Shown: positions 25,202 through 33,227 of the stretch, one piece after another
Position numbering within the stretch: the first letter of the stretch is position 1
Layout of the letters: every line of letters begins with the position of its first letter
Source: Mesorhizobium sp.
Lineage (GTDB): Bacteria > Pseudomonadota > Alphaproteobacteria > Rhizobiales > Rhizobiaceae
NCBI GenBank assembly: GCA_004020645.1
Contig: SAQL01000019.1
Location: 1-34,877 of the forward strand
Length of the DNA: 34,877 nucleotides
Direction of reading: 5' to 3'
The notes under the pieces: model-generated
The model's database searches: none
What the model was told of the DNA's origin: nothing
Seen by the model: only the letters and a program-made list of their open reading frames with translations
Made by a program: the position numbers and the translations under genes

Positions 25202-25837
25202 TCACCTGCCTTCGAAGAAAGTATGAATCGAGACTTCCAGCTTTTCGATGAGTTGAGGATTATGGCAGCTTCCAGCCCAGATCAGGGCGTTCAGTCTCAT
25301 ATCCTTGTTGAGAAAGTTCATTTTCCGGGAATCAAGCAGGTATCCCGCGACTTCGTAGTGCCGTCCCTTGATAGCCTCGATAAGCGCATTGTTTCTTCCG
25401 GTCTTGTCAGTAAGATTCACGTCGGCGCCATTTTCGACAAGCAACTTGACGACATCCAGATGCCCGTTCTTTGCTGCCTCAATAAGGGCCGTTCTGCCGT
25501 AGTAGTCGGCTCTTGCATCGATCTCTATTTCCGGATGTTTCACGAGGGCTAAAATAGAGGCGTAGTGGCCCTTGGCCGAAGCAAGGCTCAAAGGCGTGCT
25601 CTTCCATTTGTTTCTGGAATTCACATCGATTGCCGGGTGTTCGATCAGCGCCTCGACCGCCGCGGTACGGGCATTGAGCGCTGCGAGATGAAGGGCTGAC
25701 CAGCCGCCGCCGTCCGCCTCGTTGATATTGGCGCCGGCCGCCAATTCCGCTTGAACAGCCTCCGCATCGCCGCTTTCCGCCGCGATCAGCAGATTCGACC
25801 AACCTCTCGCCTCTTCGGCTTCCAAGCTCTCGGTCAA
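25202..25837 (-). CDS. Ankyrin-repeat protein
   Basis: 211 residues made largely of ankyrin repeats, about five: GWSNLLIAAESGDAEAVQAE, GWSALHLAALNARTAAVEAL, STPLSLASAKGHYASILALV, RTALIEAAKNGHLDVVKLLV and NNALIEAIKGRHYEVAGYLL. No signal peptide or membrane span, so probably cytoplasmic and protein-binding. The only reasonable start is a TTG at 25837, preceded by GGGGAGG eight bases upstream; no ATG lies before residue 170. It stands alone on the minus strand, so the partner is unknown. Confidence 0.88.
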   Translation of the reverse strand: MTESLEAEEARGWSNLLIAAESGDAEAVQAELAAGANINEADGGGWSALHLAALNARTAAVEALIEHPAIDVNSRNKWKSTPLSLASAKGHYASILALVKHPEIEIDARADYYGRTALIEAAKNGHLDVVKLLVENGADVNLTDKTGRNNALIEAIKGRHYEVAGYLLDSRKMNFLNKDMRLNALIWAGSCHNPQLIEKLEVSIHTFFEGR

Positions 25838-26297
25838 TGCAGTCGCCTCCCCGAATGCTCCCCGCAGGATACCATTGTTCCGGTTCGGCCGACATCCACC
25901 GAATGACCGGCTTCCGCCGAAAGCCTTTCACCAGCGTCCGGCAAATACAATCCGAGTGTGAGGGGCCCCAAGCGTTGGAGTTAAAAAGCTGGAGTGATGT
26001 CGGGCTATGAACCCGAAGTGGCATCGGGATCAGCGCTTCACATTCTCCTGATATCTCGCCCGTTTGTCGCATGATGCCTGTGGCTGCCTGCCTTAAGAGC
26101 GCGACGGCGTCCGACTGACTTCACTCGCAAGCAGAGTGGCGAGGACACCGAAGTCGGACTGGCTCGTTGGTACGGCATGGAAGTTGGACCGCTCGGACTG
26201 AAGCCAGGCCTCTGATCAAAGCGGAACTGGCCGATATCCTCCGGCAGCGGAGGCCGATAGAGACGAACAGTAAGCGCGCACTCTATCGAGACAGATC
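25838..26297. other. Intergenic stretch, no gene recognised
   Basis: 460 bases between the divergent ankyrin and MFS genes. It must carry their control signals, but no clear promoter pair is seen. Short open frames in it lack recognisable motifs. Confidence 0.4.
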
Positions 26298-27481
26298 ATG
26301 CAGTCCTTCAGTACGTTCGTCGTCAACAATGTCCGCTGGCTCTCGGGCGCCTTTTTGCTGACCCTCGTCTCGTCCTTCGGGCAGACCTTCTTCATCGCCT
26401 TGTCGAACGGGGGTATCCGCGAGACGTTCGGGTTGAGTCATGGCGAGTTCGGCGGGCTTTACATGCTGGCAACGCTCCTCAGCGCGGCGACTCTGCCGTT
26501 CCTGGGTCGGCCGCTGGACCGGTATTCGACAGTGACCATGGCGATCGCGACGATGCTCATGCTCGCCTGCGCCAGCATCGCGATGGGGTTCGCCGGTTCG
26601 CTGCCAACGCTGCTCCTTGCGCTCTACCTGCTGCGCCTTTTCGGGCAGGGCATGATGACCCAGACCGCTTTGACGGCGACAGGCCGCTGGTTCGCCGCGA
26701 ACCGGGGCCGCGCCGTCTCGGTCGTCACGCTTGGCTTCCACGTCGGCGGCGCCCTACTGCCCTTCTTGTTCGTCCTCGTGGCCGGCCTCGTCGGCTGGAG
26801 GGGAAGCTGGTTCGTCTGCGCAGCCTTCATCCTGGTGGCCTTGCCTCTGGTTTGTGCGCTGGTCTGGAAGGAACGCAATCCGCAGAGCGAGGGCCAGCCG
26901 AGGGCGCAACGCGCAGTGAAGCACTGGACGCGGGCGGAAGTCCTGCGCGATCCGACGTTCTACGCCATCTGCCTGGGTGTCCTGGCTCCCGCCTTCGTCG
27001 GCACGACTATCTTCTTTCATCAGGTCTACCTAACCGAGCTCCGAAGCTGGCCGCTGCAACTCTTCGCGAGCGGCTTCGCCGTCTCTTCTCGGCGGTCCAG
27101 CTGCTGCCTCTATTCCTTCTGCCGCTGGCGCTGGCATGCTTCGCGGCTGCCTATCTGACGGCGCCTTTCGCCATCTTCGTCTTCATGGCGCTGCTTGGCA
27201 TCAGCTACGGCTTCTCCTCGACCTTGGAGGGCGCCATGTGGCCGGAGATCTACGGCACCGCGCATCTCGGCGCGATCCGTTCCGTTGTGGTGGCCGTTAT
27301 GGTTCTCGCGTCGGCGATGGGTCCCGGCATCACCGGATACCTGATCGACGCCGGCGTCGACTACTCGCTGCAACTGGCCTTGATGGGCGTCTACAGTCTT
27401 GCCGCCGCCTTCCTGATGTGGAGGGTATCGCGGAGGCTGACGCGGGGCCTGTCTCGCGGCTGGAATCTTTCCAGCTCCTGA
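26298..27481 (+). pseudogene. MFS transporter, broken by an internal deletion and frameshift
   Basis: The first frame (26298 to about 27083) encodes the N-terminal two-thirds of a major facilitator protein: LLTLVSSFGQTFFIAL, the loop 2-3 region GRPLDRYSTVT, and GRWFAANRGRAVSVV. At 27084-27086 the frame changes: LFASGFAV is followed, one frame over, by FSAVQLLPLFLLPLALACF and the last helices up to 27481. In intact relatives these two parts are separated by a stretch of about 17 residues, from general knowledge of the family, so roughly 50 bases seem lost. In the original frame the product ends at 27158 with a scrambled tail. Transport activity is unlikely. The substrate class is unknown. Confidence 0.8.
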
Positions 27482-27551
27482 TCGGCCCTGAAATCGTCGG
27501 CACTAACATTTATGTTGGGCCATATGGAATGAAAGTGCTGGTCCGCGTCGG

Positions 27552-27623
27552 GTCAAGGATCCTAAGCACCCCGATACCACCTGGTTCGACATGCGGCGGA
27601 TCGTAGACGGCAAGGCCGTTGAG
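27552..27623 (+). pseudogene. Trace of a SnoaL/NTF2-like gene
   Basis: One frame reads KDPKHPDTTWFDMRRIVDGK followed by AVE, which matches the conserved C-terminal strand pattern of SnoaL-like proteins. Before and after it the frame does not hold a full domain, and no start is present. It appears to be debris in the gap between the MFS and phosphatase genes. Confidence 0.35.
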
Positions 27624-27691
27624 CGACCCGGCATTGCTCAACGAGGCTCACGACCTGCAGTAGGCAGCTATCGGATAAGGTGAGAAGCAAG

Positions 27692-28261
27692 ATGCGAATT
27701 GGACGTCGGCGATTTCTTGTCCTGTCGCTCGGAGCGGCTGCCTTCGGCAAGGCACGCGCCACCGAGCCGCTCTGGTCAGCCCTGCGATCCGGAGAAGCCA
27801 TTGCCCTGCTGCGCCATGCCGCGGCCCCAGGCTCCGGCGATCCGCCTGGCTTCCGGCTCGGTGATTGCAGCACCCAGCGGAATCTGTCGGAAGAAGGTCG
27901 TGCGCAGTCCCGCGCAATCGGCGACCTGTTCCGTGCGAATGGCATCTCGTCGGCCGCCGTCTATTCGAGCCAGTGGTGTCGTTGCCTCGACACCGCTCGC
28001 CTGCTCGGGATCGGCGAAGTTGTGCCTCTCGAGCTGCTCAATTCATTCTTTGGCGACAGTTCGGCCGGCGAGCAGCGCACCGCTGCTCTTTTGGCCTGGC
28101 TTCGCGGGCGGCGTTTTGGCGGACCAGCCGTCCTTGTCACGCATCAGGTCAACATCACCGGCTTGACCGGCGAGGTGCCGGATAGCGGCGAAATGATCAT
28201 CGCCCGTATTCATCAGGCTGACCCCGTGCAGGTCATCGGGCATGTTGCCACGCCGGCTTGA
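27692..28261 (+). CDS. Exported histidine phosphatase-family protein
   Basis: 189 residues. The N-terminus MRIGRRRFLVLSLGAAAFGKARA is a twin-arginine-like signal, suggesting periplasmic location. The phosphoglycerate-mutase-like core has LLRHAAAPG (R41, H42, the phosphorylated His), SSQWCRCLDTA (third-position Arg region) and VTHQVNITGLTG (H151). The family's usual RHG is RHA here. The ATG at 27692 follows AAGGTGAG by seven bases; a GTG at 27680 is an alternative. Substrate unknown. Confidence 0.9.
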   Translation: MRIGRRRFLVLSLGAAAFGKARATEPLWSALRSGEAIALLRHAAAPGSGDPPGFRLGDCSTQRNLSEEGRAQSRAIGDLFRANGISSAAVYSSQWCRCLDTARLLGIGEVVPLELLNSFFGDSSAGEQRTAALLAWLRGRRFGGPAVLVTHQVNITGLTGEVPDSGEMIIARIHQADPVQVIGHVATPA

Positions 28262-28348
28262 GCATCATGGCCTTCGACCCCATCTCGTGCAGCATCGCTT
28301 CAGTCGTGGAACGACGACGTGCGAGGAGAGATCAAAGGGAGTGATCGC

Positions 28349-28741
28349 ATGGCTATCGATTTCAACCATACAATACTGCCGGCCCGCAACAGCGAGGGGT
28401 CGGCAAAGTTCCTGGCGGAAATGCTTGGCCTTCCAGCCCCGAGGCGCTGGGGGCCTTTCCAGATGGTCACGACCGAAAACGGTGCCAACCTCGACTACAT
28501 GGATACCGGCGGCGAAATCAGGCCGCAGCATTACGCCTTCCTGGTCAGCGAAGCCGAGTTCGACGAGATCTTCGGTAGGATTCGTGAACGGGATCTCCCG
28601 TACTGGGCTGACCCTGGCCGGACGCAGCCGGGCGAGATCAATCACCACGACGGCGGCCGCGGCGTTTATTTCGAGGACCCAAACGGTCATCTTCTCGAAA
28701 TCATTACCCGTCAGTACGGCAGCGGCGGATGGAACCCGTGA
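28349..28741 (+). CDS. VOC-superfamily protein
   Basis: 130 residues with the glyoxalase/dioxygenase fold: FNHTILPARNSEGSAKFLAE at the start (His as first ligand candidate) and GRGVYFEDPNGHLLEIITRQ at the end (Glu as last ligand candidate). AAGGGAG lies eight bases before the ATG. The exact reaction is unknown. It lies 87 bases after the phosphatase gene and could be co-transcribed. Confidence 0.9.
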   Translation: MAIDFNHTILPARNSEGSAKFLAEMLGLPAPRRWGPFQMVTTENGANLDYMDTGGEIRPQHYAFLVSEAEFDEIFGRIRERDLPYWADPGRTQPGEINHHDGGRGVYFEDPNGHLLEIITRQYGSGGWNP

Positions 28742-28786
28742 TCGCTCGGTGACGTCGCCAGGCGGCGGACGCGCTGCGAGCTGGTC

Positions 28787-29110
28787 TCATGGCGGAACCT
28801 GAACGGTGATCTTGATCGATGAATAATAGGCGGCGACATCCGCTATATCCTCATCGCTCAAGCCCTTGGTGACGACAGTCATCTGCTCGTTCTTGCGTTC
28901 GCCTGCCTTGAAGGCCATCAGCGCCTTGACAAGATAATCCTCCTTTTGCCCGGCTATGTTCGGCGCCTCGGGCAGCTTGGCGATGCCATCCTTGCCATGG
29001 CAGACTTGGCACTTCAGCATGACCCTTTTGCCCGCAGCGGCATCACCTCCGGCCTCCGCAAGAGACGAACAGGCAAAGAGCGCAGCCAGACTTACAATCA
29101 AACCCCGCAC
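28787..29110 (-). CDS. Class I cytochrome c, periplasmic
   Basis: 107 residues with a signal peptide (GLIVSLAALFACSSLAEA) and one haem-binding site CQVCH (C34, C37, H38). A methionine in the later half (NEQMTVVTKGLSDED) is the probable second axial ligand. The GTG start has AGGAG upstream. It lies just downstream of and in the same direction as the sorbosone-dehydrogenase-like gene, so it is the likely electron acceptor of that enzyme. Confidence 0.92.
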   Translation of the reverse strand: MRGLIVSLAALFACSSLAEAGGDAAAGKRVMLKCQVCHGKDGIAKLPEAPNIAGQKEDYLVKALMAFKAGERKNEQMTVVTKGLSDEDIADVAAYYSSIKITVQVPP

Positions 29111-29178
29111 CCCGAACTCCTATATCCATAGGGAAATGAGCCAGGCAGCAGCAAAAGTCCGCCGCCTGGCTAAGTCGC

Positions 29179-30429
29179 TTAATCGCCGTAGGAAATCCGC
29201 CAGACGGCGCCAGCTAAATCGTCGGACACCAGCAGCGAACCGTCCTTGAGCATCTGAACATCGACAGGACGGCCGAGATACTCGCCATGCTCGTTCAGCC
29301 AGCCGTCAGCGAACACTTCAGTTTTGTCCACCTTGCCGTCCGCCTTGAGCGAGGTGAACATTACCCGAGCGCCCACGGGGTCCACGCGGTTCCAGGAGCC
29401 GTGCTGGGTCGAGAAGATGCCGCCTCGGTATTTTTCAGGGAACTGCCTGCCGGTATAGAACGACAGCCCAAGATCGGCCGCGTGAGCCTCTTGCTCGACC
29501 TCTGGAAAGATCACGCCTTCGGGCACTGTGGCGTCCTTGTACTCAATAGTACGGATCTTGCCGCCGCCATACCAGGGGAAGCCAAAATTCTGGCCTGGTG
29601 CGGTAACACGGTTCATTTCACCCGGAGGGATGGTGTCACCCATGCCGTCGACCTGATTGTCGTTCACCCAAAGTGTCTTGTCCTTTGGATTAAAATCCAG
29701 GCCCAGAGGATTGCGCATTCCGCGCGCATAAATTTTGCGGTCGGTACCGTCCTGCTTCATGCTTATGATGCCGCCGATGCCCAGTTTCTCGAATTCCGGG
29801 AGCAATTCGGGCGCTGGCACATTAAAGGGCTGGCCGATGGTAATATAGATGCGGTTATCGGGCCCGACGCGGCAGGTTCGGGCCGTGTGATTGAAGCTCT
29901 CGTTAGATGCGGGTATCAGTTCGCCTTGCTTCACGATATCGAAAGCCGCGACATCGGGACCTTCATAGAAAAACTCGGCGCCCGCGAACCACAATACGCG
30001 GTTCTGTTCGACGACGTAGAGGTGGCCATCTCTGGAGAAGCAAACGCCGTTCGGGACTGTCATTTTGATTGAAGGCGCGAAGACCTTCACATCATCGGCG
30101 ACGCGATCCTTGTTGCGGTCGGTCATGGAATAGACCCGCTCTTTGCGGGTTCCGACGAACGTCACCACACCTTGTGGTCCCACGGCCATGTGACGCGCGT
30201 CGGGAACGATGGCATAGAGGTTGACCTTAAAGCCATCCGGGACCTTGATTTTCGCTGCAATGGCTTTGAGCGCTTCGGCGTGTTCCCCAGTCTGCGGTAT
30301 CGGCTCCATCATCGGTGTGCCGGTTGTCTTGAAGTCGCGAAGTTTCTCGAGATTGGCGTTCTGCGCAAAGGCGGACGTTGCGCAAAAGGCGGCAGCGCAT
30401 GACAAAACGAAAGCGAGTTTCTTGATCAC
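29179..30429 (-). CDS. Sorbosone dehydrogenase-like / PQQ-type beta-propeller dehydrogenase
   Basis: About 416 residues with a Sec signal peptide (IKKLAFVLSCAAAFCATSAFA). The body fits the soluble glucose/sorbosone dehydrogenase beta-propeller: VPDGFKVNLYAIVPDARHMA, NGVCFSRDGHLYVVEQNRVL, ARGMRNPLGLDFNPKDKTLW and FSTQHGSWNR. In this family PQQ is bound in the propeller centre and sugars or aldehydes are oxidised in the periplasm. The GTG at 30429 is supported by GGGAGG six bases upstream. A cytochrome c gene follows 68 bases later. PQQ dependence and substrate are inferred. Confidence 0.88.
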   Translation of the reverse strand: MIKKLAFVLSCAAAFCATSAFAQNANLEKLRDFKTTGTPMMEPIPQTGEHAEALKAIAAKIKVPDGFKVNLYAIVPDARHMAVGPQGVVTFVGTRKERVYSMTDRNKDRVADDVKVFAPSIKMTVPNGVCFSRDGHLYVVEQNRVLWFAGAEFFYEGPDVAAFDIVKQGELIPASNESFNHTARTCRVGPDNRIYITIGQPFNVPAPELLPEFEKLGIGGIISMKQDGTDRKIYARGMRNPLGLDFNPKDKTLWVNDNQVDGMGDTIPPGEMNRVTAPGQNFGFPWYGGGKIRTIEYKDATVPEGVIFPEVEQEAHAADLGLSFYTGRQFPEKYRGGIFSTQHGSWNRVDPVGARVMFTSLKADGKVDKTEVFADGWLNEHGEYLGRPVDVQMLKDGSLLVSDDLAGAVWRISYGD

Positions 30430-30861
30430 GATATCCTCCCACGTGGCCAGCTTTGCGGCATCTGTGGCAGCCAGATACAACGTTGCGGGCCGTTGCTTTC
30501 GTGCGAGATTCCAGCGCCAAGCATAATCTGCCGGTCGGACCTAACGACCGAAAGCGTTGCATTGCTCAAGCCCCCTGACAGTTACTTGGGACTGCAGTTG
30601 GTTGCCGCGACATCATAGCATGTTGGCCCGCGGCTACCAACGATGAACGGCAAGCTGGTCGCGCCTCGATTGGCTTGAGGGAGAAGCTAGGCGGGGCTTT
30701 CAACCAGCCCTCTTATCGGCCGACCGGGCAGGCGCCGAGTTGGAGTAACAGCCCGAATGTGCTCCAATATAGACATGTAGAGTTGCCTTCGAACGTCCGG
30801 TGAAAAATGGCATCCAGGCAATGAGAAGCCGCCAGAGAGCAGACCGCCAGAGGGGGAATAG
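30430..30861. other. Divergent intergenic region, no gene recognised
   Basis: 432 bases between the divergent dehydrogenase and Lnb-like genes. I see no RNA, repeat or clear promoter in it. Confidence 0.4.
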
Positions 30862-31872
30862 ATGCGTCGCATCGCTAGAATCTCGCTTGCCATCATCCTT
30901 TCGCTAGCCGTCGCAATCCTGACTGCCTGGGCCGGACTTGCCATGTGGTATCGCCTGCCCGTGGCCGAGCTTGGACGGGCTCTGGCCGGCGTCCTTTTCA
31001 GCTTGTTCGGCCTCGCCACTATCATCGCGCTCTTCAGCCGGTTTCGCATCAGGGCGCTTGTCCTGTTTGCAGCTGCGTTAGCTGTGGTTCTGGTTTGGTG
31101 GAGCACCATCAGGCCTTTCGATCACGCGGACTGGGCGCCCGACGTCGCCCGTCAGGTAACCGGCACCCGCGACGGGAACCTGTTGACGCTGACTGATGTG
31201 CGCGACTTCGAATGGCGTAGCGCTACTAATTTCACCGAACGCTGGACAACGCGGACCTACGACCTCTCCAATCTTCAGACGGTCGACCTCTTCATGTCCT
31301 ATTGGTCCGGGACCAAAATCGCCCATGTCATCATAAGCTTCGGCTTTGCAGGAGGTGACTATCTTGCCTGGTCGATTGAGGTGCGACGCCAGGGGGGCGG
31401 CAAGTTTTCTCCCATGGCAGACCTGTTCAAGAGCAATCCCCTGGTCATTATTGCGGCTGACGAGCGAGACGTCGTCGGCGTCAGGTCAAACGTTCGCGGA
31501 GAGGATGTCCAAATCTATCGGCTAAAAGTGTCACCCGAAGCGGCGCGTGCGCTCTTGCTGGAATACGTCTTGGACGCAAATGCACTTTCCACGACTCCGG
31601 AATTCTATAATTCCATCACGACGAACTGCACGACCACGATCGTCAAGATGATGCGGGCGGTCGGTGACGTGGTGCCCCTTGACTGGCGCCTCATCGTTAA
31701 CGGCTATCTTCCGGAATATGCGTATGCACGGGGTGCGCTCGATGTCAGCTTGCCGATGTCGGTTTTGAGGGAGGCAGCCCACATTGACGGCCGTGCGCGG
31801 GAGGCAGGCCTTTCGCCAGATTTTTCGAGATCGATCCGGATTGGCGTGCCATCCCCCGGTCCAATTTATTGA
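30862..31872 (+). CDS. Membrane protein with Lnb N-terminal-like (DUF4105) domain
   Basis: 336 residues. The first ~85 hold three hydrophobic helices (ISLAIILSLAVAILTAWAGL, LAGVLFSLFGLATIIALF, ALVLFAAALAVVLVWW), and the rest is probably periplasmic. That part shows the DUF4105/Lnb pattern: WTTRTYDLSNLQTVDLFMSY, KIAHVIISFGF with a conserved His, and YNSITTNCTTTIVKMM with a conserved Cys. The family is related to NlpC/P60-like papain folds, so a Cys-His hydrolase role is plausible but unproven. GGGGGAA precedes the ATG. Confidence 0.88.
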   Translation: MRRIARISLAIILSLAVAILTAWAGLAMWYRLPVAELGRALAGVLFSLFGLATIIALFSRFRIRALVLFAAALAVVLVWWSTIRPFDHADWAPDVARQVTGTRDGNLLTLTDVRDFEWRSATNFTERWTTRTYDLSNLQTVDLFMSYWSGTKIAHVIISFGFAGGDYLAWSIEVRRQGGGKFSPMADLFKSNPLVIIAADERDVVGVRSNVRGEDVQIYRLKVSPEAARALLLEYVLDANALSTTPEFYNSITTNCTTTIVKMMRAVGDVVPLDWRLIVNGYLPEYAYARGALDVSLPMSVLREAAHIDGRAREAGLSPDFSRSIRIGVPSPGPIY

Positions 31873-32030
31873 TCTCTGGAATCGTGTTTGGAAACGCTGG
31901 GCGGTTCGAACCGGATCTCATCCCGGCTTCACGGCGCACTTCTACTTTCTCCACCTGTCGACTCGCCTTGGCGGACACCGAGCCTAGATAAGCACTGCGC
32001 TGGGGCGAAGCGATGCAGAAGGACCTGAGC

Positions 32031-32885
32031 ATGCCTGAACTGATTACCCTGAACAAACCTGAACAGATCACATTGAATGATGGCTCAGCCATTCCCCAGA
32101 TCGGCCTTGGCGTGTGGCAGGTCGATCCGGCCATCACGGCCCAGGTTGTGAATTGGGGGATCCAGACCGGCTACAGGTTGATCGACACCGCCGAAGGCTA
32201 CCAGAACGAGGAAGGCGTCGGGCAAGCGATCCGCACGGCTGGCGTGCCGAGAAGCGAGCTGTTCATCACCTCGAAGCTGCGCAACGGCGCGCATCAGCGT
32301 GACACTGCCCTGCGGGCCTTCGACGAGACGATGAACAAGCTCGGCATCGATCAGATCGACCTGTTCCTGATCCACTGGCCAGTGCCCAGCCAGGGCAAAT
32401 ATGTCGAGGCGTGGAAGACGCTGATCGAACTCAGGAATGGCGGCCGGATCAGGTCGATCGGCGTTTCGAATTTCAACCAGGACCATCTGGAGCGGATCAT
32501 CGGCGAGACTGGTGTCACACCCTCAGTCAACCAGATCGAACTCCATCCCCGGTTTCAACAGCGCCGTACCAGAGAATTTCACAGCACGCACAACATCCGC
32601 ATCGAAAGCTGGAGTCCGCTGGGCAGCGGCCGGCTGTTGAGCGACCCGACCCTTGAAAACATCGCCGGAAACCACAGCAAGTCCGCCGCGCAAGTGATCA
32701 TCAGATGGCACCTTCAGGAAGGACTGATCGTCATTCCAAAGTCGATCCACCAGGACCGCATCGCCGCCAATTTCGATGTCTTCGATTTCGAGCTGGACGC
32801 CGCAGACCTCAAGCTCATTCGAGGCATGGATTCATCAGACGGCCGCACCGGATCGAACCCCGCCACGGCTGCATTCCTGTTCTGA
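32031..32885 (+). CDS. Aldo/keto reductase (2,5-diketo-D-gluconate reductase-like)
   Basis: 284 residues with the full AKR catalytic set: D52 and Y57 (IDTAEGYQNE), K82 (TSKL) and H115 (LIHWP). The cofactor region IPKSIHQDRIAANFDVFDF is present near the C-terminus. The family reduces keto-sugars and aldehydes with NADPH. The ATG at 32031 is favoured by AGAAGGA at 32017-32023; an ATG at 32013 adds six residues. A 96-base part (32688-32783) is also found at 22823-22918. Confidence 0.92.
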   Translation: MPELITLNKPEQITLNDGSAIPQIGLGVWQVDPAITAQVVNWGIQTGYRLIDTAEGYQNEEGVGQAIRTAGVPRSELFITSKLRNGAHQRDTALRAFDETMNKLGIDQIDLFLIHWPVPSQGKYVEAWKTLIELRNGGRIRSIGVSNFNQDHLERIIGETGVTPSVNQIELHPRFQQRRTREFHSTHNIRIESWSPLGSGRLLSDPTLENIAGNHSKSAAQVIIRWHLQEGLIVIPKSIHQDRIAANFDVFDFELDAADLKLIRGMDSSDGRTGSNPATAAFLF

Positions 32886-33227
32886 GAAGAGCCGGCGGCG
32901 AAAGCTGCCGATCTCCCCCTGCGAGGGAGACGTGCGGCAGGACAGAGGGGTGCTGTCCCGCTGGCCTCTCAACCAATCGCATGTATCATTACGCCATTCT
33001 GAGCTGGTCATAATCATCCTTAACAGCTGCCTTGGATGGTTCAGAATCTTCGCTCATTCGAGCATCATCCTGGCTCTGCAGAACGCCAAGAAATCTTTCC
33101 GACTATGCCAAGGCAGCGACAGGTTGTATTGCGTTGACGGTACACGCGTTTGTGCTAGACAGGTGTCAGGCAATGCTATGAGCAACGGGGTCCTCTCGGC
33201 TGCTTGGCAACGCCGGGGGGTGGGGGC
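32886..33227. other. Intergenic region before the Ig-repeat gene
   Basis: 342 bases. The first part (about 32895-32975) contains small inverted repeats such as CTCCC-N7-GGGAG and resembles an intergenic repeat seen in rhizobia (from memory). Further on TTGACG (33134-33139), 16 bases and TAGACA (33156-33161) is a weak promoter candidate, leaving a leader of ~60 bases that is rich in G before the ATG. Confidence 0.35.

Noticed and set aside
33150..33227. Possible riboswitch or structured leader before the Ig-repeat gene
   Set aside because: Only short stems (GACA/TGTC, AGCA/TGCT) can be drawn, and no known riboswitch consensus fits.
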